NCBI GenBank assembly: GCA_051294375.1 | Contig: CM119270.1 | Location: 5,850,027 to 5,914,026 of the forward strand | Reading direction: 5' to 3' | DNA length: 64,000 nt | From: Paraspadella gotoi | Lineage: Eukaryota; Chaetognatha | Part shown: piece by piece, positions 35,797-47,357 of the stretch | Layout: each line of letters opens with the position of its first letter | Position numbering within the stretch: the stretch's first letter is position 1 | The notes under the pieces: generated by a model | Databases searched by the model: none | The model's input: the letters and a program-made list of their open reading frames with translations, nothing else | Told to the model about the DNA's origin: nothing | Translations under genes and position numbers: made by a program

Positions 35797-36262
35797 GTTT
35801 GTTATTGAGCCGGTTAGTCGGTAGAGCAGGGAAACTTTATCCTGGGGTAGGAAAAACCTTGGTGAAATCCTGATTGGGCGCCACTCTGAAGGTATGTATC
35901 TATCTGTGGTAATGCTATTTGCCCTCTGCAGGGAAAAGAGGTAAGTAGGGTGATAGTATATATTGTTATTAGGGAAACAGGTACAACAAGGGAAACAAGG
36001 GTACATAAAAGGGGGAGAGGGAAGAAGGAAGGTTCGTGGCCCCGAGACTCTGGTAAGTTGTTGTGAATCCAATCTCCAAGACCCTTTCCTTGATTCGGGG
36101 ATAAGGAGGAGGGGACGACCAGGGGAGGAGGAGGAAGAGAGGGGGAAGAGAAGACCTGGGGGAGAGAAATGCCCTGACGTTAGAGTGGCGTCTATCTTGT
36201 TAATTTTATTCTGAAGCGGCTACTCTGGCTGAGTTCGATCTCTGTACATAGTCTTGATAAAT
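35797..36262 (+). mobile_element. Possible SINE remnants
   Basis: At 35805-35880 'gccggttagtcggtagagcag' resembles a tRNA D-arm/A-box and 'ggtgaaatcctg' a degraded B-box. At 36220-36240 'gctgagttcgatctctg' is another B-box-like motif. A purine-rich block lies between. The boundaries are unclear. Confidence 0.4.
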
Positions 36263-36269
36263 CAATAAC

Positions 36270-36962
36270 TAATGAAGTTGGGACTCTCTGTATAAAATAA
36301 CAAGTTAATAGCATGGTGCAATCCACTGCAGCATCAGATAAGCGCAACGCAGAGAATAAAAAAAGATTATGTGTCAAAACAGTATTTTTTTATTGTCCTT
36401 ATTAATGATAGCTACCGAGAAGATACTAAATATTCATTAGTAATTTAATGGCAAATGGCATGACCAAAAATAAAATAAAGCGATTTACAACCTACTTTTA
36501 TACAGTCAACAGACACGCAGTCAACAATGATGAAACGGCAATTTAGAAGAATCATCAATATTAGATTGAGTCGACGATAAATGTATAACCACCCACAAAG
36601 GAGATCACCACTCACTTTCGACGCATAAAAACACCATTTAAACACCATTTAAACACCATTTAAACAATTTACTATTTAAAGTGGATTATTAAAAGCTTCG
36701 TCAGAATTACAAAGTTGTAATTGAATCATTTCAATTTGTAAGGTCTACAACTTCGGCATACATTTTTTTATCTTCGCAGGGACAGTTAAGGCACGGCGTA
36801 AAACACGTCACTTTTTTTCTGAATTTAAAAAAAATTGAAAAAGAAAGTGTTTTTTTATAACTTTAAAACAATTAATAATTAATTAATAATTATTTTTAAA
36901 AAATTGAAAAGAAAATGTTTTTTTTTATAACTTGAAAACAAATTAATAATTATGACGTAATC
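36270..36962. other. AT-rich stretch 3' of the minus-strand gene
   Basis: Contains a short 'ccatttaaacac' triplication (36635-36665). No confident 3' UTR signal (TTTATT on the plus strand) lies close to the last exon of the F5/8C gene, so further exons of that gene may lie here. Confidence 0.4.
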
Positions 36963-37205
36963 TCAAATAAACCTACGTTTTCTGTAGTCGGTGCATGTGA
37001 TGCAATTGCAATGGCTGTACCCATTGCCGCACCATCCATCGTCGCTGCAGCAAGGGAAAACGCCCCCACATATCGATGGCTTTCCATCGACGAGAAAATT
37101 ACCTCCGCAACGGAAGTCGGGCCTGATGAGGCTCGGTTGGGCCACCTTGGGGAGGGAAGGAGTTTGGGCAATGAGAAGAAGTGTGAAAGACAAAAATACA
37201 AGTAG

Positions 37206-37284
<79 letters not shown>

Positions 37285-37285
37285 G

Positions 37286-37320
<35 letters not shown>

Positions 37321-37371
37321 AATAAGGAAAATAATAAAGAAAAAAAAAAGAGAATATAAAAATAAAAATTA

Positions 37372-37447
<76 letters not shown>

Positions 37448-40400
37448 AGGAAGAACGGTAATTCCAATGTGTTGCGCCGCAGTGACTTTATTTTCACGTG
37501 TATTTCCTTTTGATCACATGATATGACATGACATGACATGGCTTAAAAACGATTTTTGCAAGTAAAAGTGTCGAGGAAGAACTAGATATATTATGATGCT
37601 AATGGTGCGAAATAAAATAGTACTCGCCGATTTAATAATGAGGGAAGTGGTAATAAACACATCCCAATTAATTTATTGATGATATAGAACTCGGGTACTC
37701 TCAAATGAAATAAAGTAGACTGAACTTCGAGAAACTTAATTGTTAACTATGTTGCTATTTTGTAAGAAAGTAACTTAATTATTAGATGAATGAATAATTT
37801 CATTGGGAACAAGGATATTACTTACTACTTAGTTCGTAAATAAAGAAAAACTCAAGGTAAAGTTTTTAACGTCAAAAGGTTCATAAACAATGTCAGTCAG
37901 CGGCGAAGAGACAAAAGGCGGGGATGATCATGATCAGAGATCATGGGAAGAGAGATGATTTGACATCTTAGGCAGGACCGTTGTGCTCTTTACTTTATCC
38001 CTTTTTGGTCAGATGAGGATTTTGGTAAGTCGCCAGAACTCGTCAGAACTGATCTACAGCGGTAACTGAAGTGATCTCTTGATTCGACCGTGAACGAGAC
38101 ATAAAAGTTACTAATCGACTCACCTTCTTGATGGAGTTATCCTTGCAGCCCCTGCAATTGCAATGACTCTTCGAACTGCCGCACCGTCCCCAGTATGAGC
38201 AGCATGAGGAAGTGCTGTACGGGTTGCAGATGCTCGGTCTTCCGTAAAGTGGAAACCGATTGCCGCATCGGTTGTCTCCGCGATAAATGCCCAAACTCGT
38301 CTCTGATTTTGTTTTTATAAGAAAGTAAATTAATTAACAAGTTTGAGCAAATAATGCCGGATCTGCTGGCGATAATTCAGAGGAAATCGAATGAATAATT
38401 GACTGATCGATTGAATGATTGATTGATTTGTATATTTTTTTCACTATTCAAAAAATTCAAAAGATTGTTGAATAAATTTGATAAACTTAAATAATACACT
38501 GAACTCAATCAATATTGTTGTTGTTGTTTCGTTCTTCGCTGCTACTTTATTTGATGGGTTTTTTTTTTATTTTTGCATTGTGTTTTTTTATAATTTTTAC
38601 ATTCGTATCTTTATTTAAAAATTCCTTTTCTGTCTTTCTCTTTATTTTTTTTTCTTTTATTCAAAAATGTTTTCTTTTTTTTAGTTTGGTTCATTTTTTC
38701 GTTCAATTGTGGCGGTATATTCACACCGCCTCACAATAATATTTTTTTGATTTAATTCGCTCGTTTTTTTATTACATATTGTTTATTTTTCTTCATTTCT
38801 TTTTAACCAGATTCTTATTAGCAGATTCCGCCTCAAACAATGCATATGTTTTTTCTTCTTTTTTCTCCTGATGACTTATAATTTAAATGTTGACTCTTTT
38901 CACTCACTTCTGCGATAGTCTACGCAATCTTTGCAGCCGCAATGCCACTTTGAACTGCCGCAATATCCTCCACTGGAGCAGCAGTAATGATCCCCATTAG
39001 GGTCGCATTCAGACATCTGCCCGTCCACCATAAAGTTTGGGCCACATCGGAGATCTTGGCGATACAGGGGTTGTTTGCCTCAAAAGACAATTACAATGAA
39101 TTTAGAAGTTGGAAAATTTGTATCGCTATAAGCTACAAAACAAAAGTAACAAAAATTACAGACAACAATTTTCATTATTTTTTTTTCATTTTTTGTCTCA
39201 TGTTTTTGTTAATCTAAAAATCTAAAAACTTCGATTAAGTCATAAGACAATAAGAAAAAATTCATGTTACTACACAAAGACTTGCTTTAACGAAGGTTGA
39301 CTCTCGAACAAGATAAATTTTCCTTACTAATAAATGTAGTAGCAAAATAAAAAAATATTTTTATGTGATGAAATCAAAATTATGCCAAGCAATGATAAAA
39401 ATATTTTAAGAACAATTAGGTGTGAAAATTGTTTTCATATACCTTGTATATTGCATTCATTATGTTCACAAATATGTTGTTCACATGTAATTCCGGTGTA
39501 TTTTGGCTGGCATACGCACTGATAAAAAAACATAATAAGCATTGAAAATTCGATACTCGACTTCAGAGATTTGTATTTTGAGACAGTTTAGAAATACTAA
39601 AAAAGATTTATGCTAAGTTAAGTAGTAGCTTGTAGTTTTTTTTTAAGATTCTAGAACTTCCCAATATTTACTTTTTTATTGCTGCAAGTTCCTCCATTTT
39701 TACAAGGTTTTTGTTTACAGTCAAAGCCGGCGACATTGATTTCACAGTTTATTCCTTTAAATCCATTAGAACAATGGCATTTGTAGGCACTAATGGATAC
39801 TGGAAGTTTCGAGCAAGTTGCCCCATTACATGGATTCGGGTCACAAACTTTTGCTCCATGAATTTGAATATTACTTATTACAACAAATTTATGACCATTG
39901 CGTCGCCCGAATACACTTAACACTTTAATCTTATAGGTTGGAAAAATCTCATAATTTAGCAAGTTCACTACAATTGGCTCTCGATATACAACTTCGTTAT
40001 TTGTCACAAATTTCAAAAGCTTCTCTTTATTGTTGCTATCAATTCCATAAATCTCAAATGTTTTGGGACAATCATATTTCCAATTGGATTTACTAAGCCT
40101 TGGCAAAAAGCTAATTGAGCATGCTGCTTCAGGCTTGGGTAACGTGTAACTTATCCATTGGGGCATTCCGTGTAGACTGTGCCAAATAGTGCTCGAACTT
40201 CCAAAGCCTTTGTCTGGTGTCGCTGTACTATAGACAGATGAAGCTCGAGCAGTTCCTCCTGTAAAATGAGACAGTTTTTTGTTTTTGTTTTAGTGGAGTC
40301 GCGAGTACTCGCGGAGCAACTCTTATACTCATTTTTAGGTCGGTAGTCTGTATTTCTGTTTCTATCTGTATGTCTGTTTATCATCAATCTGTCTTGCTTA

Positions 40401-40564
40401 CGTTTCAATTTCTCCTAAATCCCGTAATACTTCAACTATTTAATTTATATTTAGTAGGTAAGGTAAATAAGGTAAGGACCTATCAATATGTTATCAGAAA
40501 AAGAGGGAAAATGTAGGAGCGGAATCATAATTTTTTTTTCTCTCTCTCTCTCATCCTCTCTCTC

Positions 40565-40628
<64 letters not shown>

Positions 40629-40841
40629 GAAATTTTGCTGGGTTGGGTCCGAGTTTCTGACAAGAGTAAATGTTTAAATTGCGAATTAGAAAGAGCGCAC
40701 ACAACCTGTAAACTAGAAGAATAGTAGAATACATCAGTTCTTGTTATTATATGAGTAGTAATTTTTCAAAAACGTAGCTTTTAAAGGTAGTGTAAAACAC
40801 TGGCCTCAAGCCCCACTTTTGCTTTCAATATTCAATATTCA

Positions 40842-40927
<86 letters not shown>

Positions 40928-42292
40928 CTCTCGCAGATATTTCATGAGTAGTTGAATATACTTTCAAGTTAACTAACCTGTGGCTAAATTTCGATCAGTA
41001 CATGGAAATATGTCCTCTTTTCCAAAAAACTTCATATCCCTAACGAGCACGAACTTCCTGTTTCCGCGCCCAGGGACGTCAAGAATGTTCAGTCGATAAT
41101 ACTTGAAAGCTTCTTCATTGGGAAACGAATGTGTAAAAAACGTATTATCCGGTTCACAAGGCTTCCGGTTTTTTATGTCTACCAAAGTTTTGAAAGATTT
41201 TCCATCGTTTGATCCTTCAAACTTGTACGATTTCGGACAATCTTTTGGTACATTTCCCAAACTGTTATCTCGTCGCGGAAGAAATGTAACTTTGCATATG
41301 GTCTTTCCGGACGGGAATTCATACATTATCCATTGCGGCACACCTAGCCCTGAATGCCACTCTTGTATAGGTCCTGTATAATGAAATAAATTTAGGTTAA
41401 ATTTCCATGAAAAAATGTTCGTAACTACGATCCTCATGTTTACCACGGGTCACAAACCCAAGACTAACATGATGAGATGAGAGAATGATCGCTAATCAGT
41501 TATCGGTCCGCGAGTGAAGATTGAGTCGCAGCTCAGAACTTTTTACTCGGAGTGCTTATAAAACCTTTATTGCAGTTTATTAATAGTTTCGAGTTTTGGT
41601 TGTTTACACAGAATCTTCGACAACCACTAAGGATCCAAAGCATTTGAATCTTCTTATTTTCAAACGATCTTATTAAATTTCCCTCATTTTTCGAAATATT
41701 TACCTTGAAAGGCTTTGGCCGCAGTCGCTGAACCCATGTGTGAGGAGGACGTTGCTTTTCCTCCAAGGGCAAGATTAATTGTTCCTTGACATTCTCCTTC
41801 CAATTCTGAAAAAAAAAAAAGGTTTAAAAAATCATAGAAATTCGAAAAAGCATATTTTAGTTTTGCCTTTGCTTAGGCCGCACATACGGCTCCGGAAATG
41901 AGATTTTTATTGGGTTCACAGGTTGGACTTGATCCATTTAGATAATCTTATCCCATTGACATTGCAATAACAAAACGACGGTGTTAAGGTTTGATAATGA
42001 ATGCAATAATATACATTTATAAAATTAGGTTTAACTTACCTCTCGTATCAAAGGAGAGAGATTCGTTGGCGTACATCGTCGCTGGGAATTTTCAAAAAAT
42101 GGTTTAAAATAACGATTAAATTATTTAAAAAGTTACTCACTAAAAAAACTACCTAATGGTAAAAAAAAATTACTTTTACGGTTTATCAACATTTTGCGTG
42201 ACTTAATTTCTCTTACCAGTGGCAATGTTTGTCGCAAACTTCATGGTGCAGATCAAAAATAAAGCGCCGAGGATCCTCATTTGCGCCATCAT
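36963..42292 (-). CDS. Secreted F5/8C-F5/8C-EGF-EGF-hevein-like(x3) protein (9 coding exons)
   Basis: Exons, 5' to 3' on the minus strand, are 42292-42217, 42081-42040, 41805-41704, 41373-40978, 40258-39672, 39518-39443, 39078-38908, 38302-38124 and 37145-36963. All junction phases match and the total is 1812 nt (603 aa plus stop). Exon 1 gives a signal peptide (MMAQMRILGALFLIC...). Residues about 45-195 and 197-340 are F5/8C (discoidin) domains: NLALGG/NLATGG starts, EWHS or IWHS followed by PQWI, and conserved FLPR. EGF domains follow at about 343-378 and 381-412; the second is split by a phase-0 intron. Three hevein-like domains (about 427-603) follow, with the same cysteine spacing as the gene at 28917-32320. 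F5/8C domains bind glycans or phospholipids, EGF domains mediate adhesion contacts and hevein domains bind GlcNAc polymers, so an extracellular recognition role is inferred. The stop at 36963-36965 is uncertain: a donor (C|GTAGGT at 36976-36975) could splice to further exons. Confidence 0.85.
37200..37448 (+). repeat. (GAAA)n microsatellites inside intron 8 of the F5/8C gene
   Basis: Two GAAA arrays (37203-37322 and 37370-37447). On the coding (minus) strand they are (TTTC)n about 60 bases upstream of the acceptor of the last exon, in the position of a polypyrimidine tract. Confidence 0.9.
37453..37540 (+). repeat. Interspersed repeat fragment (inverse copy of 12810-12905)
   Basis: 'acggtaatt', then 'gttgcgccgcagtgac' and 'cacgtgtattt', are the reverse complement of the block near 12.85 kb. 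A 'catgacatgacatg' stutter follows. Confidence 0.7.
40296..40935 (+). pseudogene. LINE 3' fragment and (CT)n tail in intron 4 of the F5/8C gene
   Basis: An open stretch at 40640-40722 reads LGWVRVSDKSKCLNCELER and continues HTTCKLEE, clearly related to LGWDRVSYKKSCLHC in the 24.0-kb remnant. Downstream 'gtagcttttaaaggtagtgt' and 'cttttgctttcaatattcaa' match the 3' tail of that copy and again run into (CT)n. A 'tcgcgagtactcgcgg' palindrome and gtcggtagtctgt repeats precede it (40298-40390). It is antisense to the host gene and strongly truncated. Confidence 0.6.
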
Positions 42293-44556
42293 AATGGAGT
42301 TATTTAAAGAAAGACAAAAGTGAAGAGGGAAGACTTGAATTAAAATTTGTGAAATGAAAACTAAAAACTTGAAATCATTTTTAAATAGATTTTTTTAAGA
42401 AAAAACTAGTCAAGTTCGCACTCTTTCCTGTTTTTTTTTTCTCTCTCTCTCTCTCTCCTGTATTTTACTGAGGCGACTTACCATCGGTCTCTCTCTCTCT
42501 AAATCCTTCCTCTCTCCTCTTTCTCCCAGCCGGTCTATCCACACGGTCACTTTGCCCTAGCTTTGGCAATGACCTTAGATTGATCGGACACATTTTTTTT
42601 TTGATCGGACACATTTTATTACGACATGAAAACAATTTTAAATATTGTTTACTGTTACTACTTTATTATCATTATTATTTTCCCTCTCTCCCCTTTTTTT
42701 TAAACTCATTTTTCAGACTTATGTATGTATGTTTTGTTTGTTTTCTGTACAGACTTAACCTTGTTGCATTCGAATAAAACGCTTATAATAGGGCCGAGGA
42801 GACCGTTAGGGTTTAGAGAAAGAGAGAGAGTCCGGTGGTAAGTCGCCTCATTACTTGTTTTAATTGAATTGGTTTCCCTGATTTAAATGCTACTGCAAAA
42901 AAACGCACCACTTTAGATATCACCCTGTATACTTAGATTTGAAAAAAAGTATATTTAAGTTACTTAAAAAATAATTATTTAAGATTAATGTTTTTCTTCT
43001 TATATTTTTTATTTTTGTAATTGATTTAGGAGGAAAAAAAAAGTTTATACACAATGTAATTGATTTAAAATGAAAAAAAAATGCACTGTACATCCTGTGG
43101 ATGGACAATGCTTATTCTTAAATAATAATTTTAAGGTGATTAAAACATAAGATGAATGACAGATCAATGATTCTGAAACTTTGGAATAAAATTCGATTTT
43201 CTCTTTTTGTTTTAGAACACTCAAGTTTAAAAAATGATATCTTTTAAATCATTAGACCAATTGTAATAAAATGTATACACATGAATTCTTTTTTTAAAAA
43301 ACTTTTCTCATGGAATGTCCGGAATAAAGTGGCGCGTTTTTTTGCCCATGAGTGCATATTAAATCGCTTTTATTCTTTAACTTAGATTTTCAAAAGACGG
43401 TTGAGTTATGTGTTTATTTGTATGTATGTATATGTACATGTATGTATTTATTATTAATCAATAATGAATTAATAACCATCATTCTGAGCGTCTGAGTTCG
43501 ATCCCGGAGTGACATGCATTTTTTTATAAAACGCCGACATACTGTCGATAGAAAGTCCTATTCATGGTGTAAGGCCCTAAAAATTTCAAAATTCGTCTTT
43601 TCTGGGCATAGCGAAAAATTTACACGTACTCAGACTACAACTTCCAATAAAACTTGTTCATGATTGCCACGGACGTTTGATTAAAATATTTGAGACTAAA
43701 TGTACAACTAAGGTCACTCGTCTACCGGTTAAAAGTCACGAAAAAAAAATGACGTCTAGCTTTAATTAATCAAAGTCATAAAAGTAAAAAAAAAATATGA
43801 GAGGAAAGTTTTCCCGGTTTTTTCAAGTCGGGACGATCGAAATAAAGAAATTTAATCAGTGCTAAGTCTTCCGTTTTAAGCCTTCTTTACCCAATTGAAA
43901 CAGTTTCAATAATAGGTAGTTGAGCCAATTTCATACATTCCTCTCCCTCAATGTTAAAAAATACAAACAATTCGATAAGAATTTGGTGGAAGCGCATCTG
44001 GTGCCATAGGAGGGTAACGTCTTCCGAGCCGACGTTGGGACGTTAATAGAAAGTTGCAACGTTGGTAGCGATGACATAAAATTAGTCAGAAAAACATTTT
44101 CTTTGTCTCTCATTTTCACTTTCTTTCATTTCCTTTTATCTCTATTGTTAATTCGTTATAACAAATGTAAATAGGGATATAAATTATTAAACTTTGAATT
44201 TTAAATCGACTAAAAAGAAGAATGTCTTGACCGAGGTGACCAGTTTTTTCGGTTGTTTTTTTTTTTTTTTTTGTCATTAAATCGAAAAAGCTGTAGAGAA
44301 AAAAAATAATTACGACGAACTTTTCTTGTCTATCATAAATTAGACTGGATCAATTATTTCATTTTTTTTTTCTTAAAAAACCTTCACCTTCTAACAGAAG
44401 TTCAGTGCTTTTTAGTAAGTCATTTCAGGTGTAATGGGAAAGACAAATTTGGGTCATCAAGTTTTTCAATGATTTTAACAAGTGACGCCGATGGTCGGTT
44501 AGGAACTATGATGATAATGATCATGAGAAAATGTAAGGCAAACAGTGAGAGAGAGG

Positions 44557-44619
<63 letters not shown>

Positions 44620-45001
44620 AAGGAAGAAACGGTTAAACGAATTCTCCTCAGATTTTAGTTCTCTCGAGGAATCTTCAAACTTCATCGTGTTGACTTTATT
44701 TCGCCGTTGTTATTAGTTGTTAGTTGTTATGTATAGATTTAACAATAATATGACACGGTCAATCAAAAGTTTTGTGTTTTGAGGGGAATTAACCGAAATT
44801 GTTTGGTTTTTTATTCTAGCTTAATATTTATATATATTATATATACGTATTTCGCAATCTGACAACAAAAATAAATACAAAAGTAATAATGCTACGTAGC
44901 TAAAATCTAAATCTAGATAAAAACAGAAATTTTCAGAGAGGTCCTTCGCTTGCTTTCTGCTTCAGATTTCATAAAACAGGTTTCGGGGTTATTCGATCAA
45001 A
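42293..45001. other. Intergenic AT-rich region
   Basis: The 5' flank of the F5/8C gene holds CT tracts (42440-42530). At 43500-43522 'gagttcgatcccggagtgac' is a lone B-box-like motif, a possible SINE remnant. A GA microsatellite lies at 44545-44617. No exon is recognised. Confidence 0.5.
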
Positions 45002-46518
45002 ACAGTAACTAGTGTTTCCTCAACCGTTAATTTTTCAACAACTTTTTTAACCGTTAACGGTTAAAATCGGTTAATTTAGTGACTTAGCTTATTTGATAAT
45101 ATAAATGCCAAAAAAAGAAGGAAAACAATTAAAACTTAGTATTCGAATATAATTAATTAATAATCAATAATTAATTCAATATACTGTTTCGACTCTGAAT
45201 TCGAGTCTTCAGCAGCGATTGAGACAGTTTTGAATATCCAAAGGAAATTTGTATTATAGAAGAGTGTCCTTTCTTAATTCTTTTTGAAAAATTTTTTTAG
45301 TCGGATCTGCTTATCAGCAGATCCCAACTCTATAATTCACTTTGTCGGTCCGTCGGTCTGCCCCCTCAATCTTGTCGGGCACTCACTTATATCATGTCAG
45401 AACATCGACTTATGATAAATTATGCAAAAAAATGATGTCCGCCCATCCATCTGTCAGTCCGTCCGTCCGTCCCACCTTAGCAAAAAACACCAATTACTCG
45501 TGATTGGACGGATGGATTGGAACGAAATTTTGTGTGTGGTTAGGGAAGTGTGTGATTGAGCTGGATATAAAGTTTTGATGGAATCGTCCGAGTGGAAATG
45601 AGTTTAAATGGAAAAAACCAAAAAATATATTTCACTATTTGAATACCAATTGCTCATGAGTGAATGGAGCGATTGACCTGAAATTTTGCATGTGGGTAGG
45701 AACGTGTGTGATTAAGCTGGAAATCAATTTTGGATGGAATCGTCAGTGGAAATGAGTTTAAATTGAAAAAACAAAAAACCTGTTTCACTGATTAATTATG
45801 CTTTTTTTTATTTTTATATTAAATGTAAATGCAAGATGTATTAATTAATCAAATAATTAATTACTCAATAATTAATTAATCAGTCAATCAATCAAGTCAA
45901 TCGTTATTGGCATTATTCTAATCGTCATCATTGCTTTTGTTGTGGTTAGTGACGAAAAGACCTAAAAACAAACATTTGGGATCAAATTAATTAATTGATT
46001 GCCTAATTAATTGTTAATTACTTAATTATTAATTAATTAATTATTTACCGATAATGATTGTGGGCAGATCCGACATTATTTGCTCAAACTCAAACTCTTC
46101 TGTAATACAAATTTCCTTTGGATATTCAAAACTGTCTCAAGACTCTCGCCAAATTACGACAAAAGAATGACAAAAGACCGACGAAATAACGAGTAAATAA
46201 TTTGCCGAACTTAAGTTGAGAACAACTTAAGTACTGTCAAATAACTGAGGCGAAACATAATATAAAATAAATAAATAATTAATATAAAAACTTATAAATA
46301 AAAATAATAATAATAATATTATATTTAAAAAAGTGAGTCTGATTTGAGCGCGAAAAACATAATAAGTTAAAGAAAACAAAATATTTTTTACCAAAATATC
46401 TAAATTGGAAAAAATAAAATTTAACCGAATTTAACCGTTAAAATAAAAAAATTAACGGTTAAGTTAAAAAAAATTTTAACGATTAATTTTTAACGGTTGA
46501 GGAATCACTAACAGTAAC
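45002..46518. mobile_element. hAT-type non-autonomous transposon with 8-bp target duplication
   Basis: The 21-bp ends at 45010-45030 ('tagtgtttcctcaaccgtta...') and 46490-46510 are reverse complements with one mismatch. They are flanked by the direct repeat 'acagtaac' (45002-45009 and 46511-46518). The TIR style and 8-bp duplication are diagnostic of the hAT superfamily. Further inside, about 45 bp around 45219-45264 recur inverted at 46097-46141, so the element is a foldback. No transposase is present. The centre carries a nested insertion (45299-46075). Confidence 0.88.
45299..46075. mobile_element. Nested AGTCGG-ended element (copy 2 of the 13.5-kb family)
   Basis: Left end 'agtcggatctgc' (45299-45310) and right end 'gcagatccgac' (46064-46074, last TIR base changed to a). 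The left end folds back on itself (ggatctgct/agcagatcc). It shares with 13538-16519 the segments 'ccccctcaat..tgtcgggcac', 'tgatgtccg', (GTCC)n, 'caccttagcaaaaa', 'gtgtgattgagctggatata' and 'aatgagtttaaatggaaaaa'. At 777 bp it lacks most of the monomers of copy 1. It lies between the inverted arms of the hAT element, so it inserted later. Confidence 0.8.
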
Positions 46519-47052
46519 ACGTAATAGTAAGAAAATAGATAAACGACCCTTTTCCAATTTTCAAGATTCGTGCGGACATCGTTTTTGAATTTTTGTTGGT
46601 TTACTATCGCCCTTCTTAGAGACTCACATATAATTTCTTTTAATTCCTTTTGATATTTTTATTGAAAATACGTTTTTTTTTCAAATTCACTGTTAGTGTT
46701 TTCTTCCTCTTCTCAACAGGTTAATTCGTTATTGTTTCTTTGAAAAACGCCAGGAAAAACACACTCCGACACCTCGCGCCTGATACCAGTCTCTATACGA
46801 TTTTACAGTCGTGCATCAGCCGAATTTCACCGCACACGATGCTGCTAGTATTAAACCAAACGAAAGATGATTAAAAAAGATCCAAAATGTAAACAAAACT
46901 AAATTTAAAAAAAACAATTACCCCCCCCTGCCCCCCCAACAAAATGGGTTGTATGACGTCCATCGCTCGTCAAATGAGACGAGTTTCGGATAGTCATCAT
47001 CATCATCATCTTCTCGTTTTCGTCGTCTTCGTCGTCGTCGTCAATTTCGTCG
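46519..47052. other. Intergenic stretch
   Basis: AT-rich, followed by C-rich and (CAT)/(GTC) triplet tracts (46995-47050). Missing 5' exons of the O-fucosyltransferase-like gene could lie here, but none can be assigned. Confidence 0.4.
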
Positions 47053-47328
47053 TCATGATTCATTTGACTTCGCCATCTTTTCTTCCCAACGGTGAGAATT
47101 AGATTGTGGTGACAGTAAACTTTGATTAGGTACTCCTTCGCGTTTAGGAACACCTGGTATCGCTCGAGTCACTCGGACAGAAAAATACGTCTTCGCTTCC
47201 AGTTTTCCAGACCAAAAGCCGGTCAACGTTTTAGTCGTTAGGGGCGCTACTGTCAGTTCCTGAACGTGGCTTGACAAGAGTACGAACAAAAGAACATGGA
47301 AAAATGGCGTCTGTATCGTCGAGTTCAT
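47053..47328 (-). CDS. Possible secreted-protein 5' exon (minus strand)
   Basis: ATG at 47328 opens a 91-codon frame. It begins with a good signal peptide (MNSTIQTPFFHVLLFVLLSS) and then a segment with no recognised domain. The first 60 codons look protein-like, and the C-terminal part may be read-through past a donor near 47155. The start is only 30 bases from the acceptor of the plus-strand exon at 47358, so the two genes would interleave head to head. Evidence is limited to the signal-like N-terminus. Confidence 0.3.
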   Translation of the reverse strand: MNSTIQTPFFHVLLFVLLSSHVQELTVAPLTTKTLTGFWSGKLEAKTYFSVRVTRAIPGVPKREGVPNQSLLSPQSNSHRWEEKMAKSNES

Positions 47329-47357
47329 ATTTCAATAATGTTTAATAATTAACATAG

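Noticed and set aside
36963-37201. Single-exon hevein-like microprotein with its own start
   Set aside because: No ATG lies in this frame upstream of the domain. The acceptor at 37146 has the same phase (0) as the donor at 38123, so it is an exon of the larger minus-strand gene.
39711-41381. Plus-strand open frames opposite the F5/8C and EGF exons
   Set aside because: Antisense shadows of strongly supported minus-strand exons.
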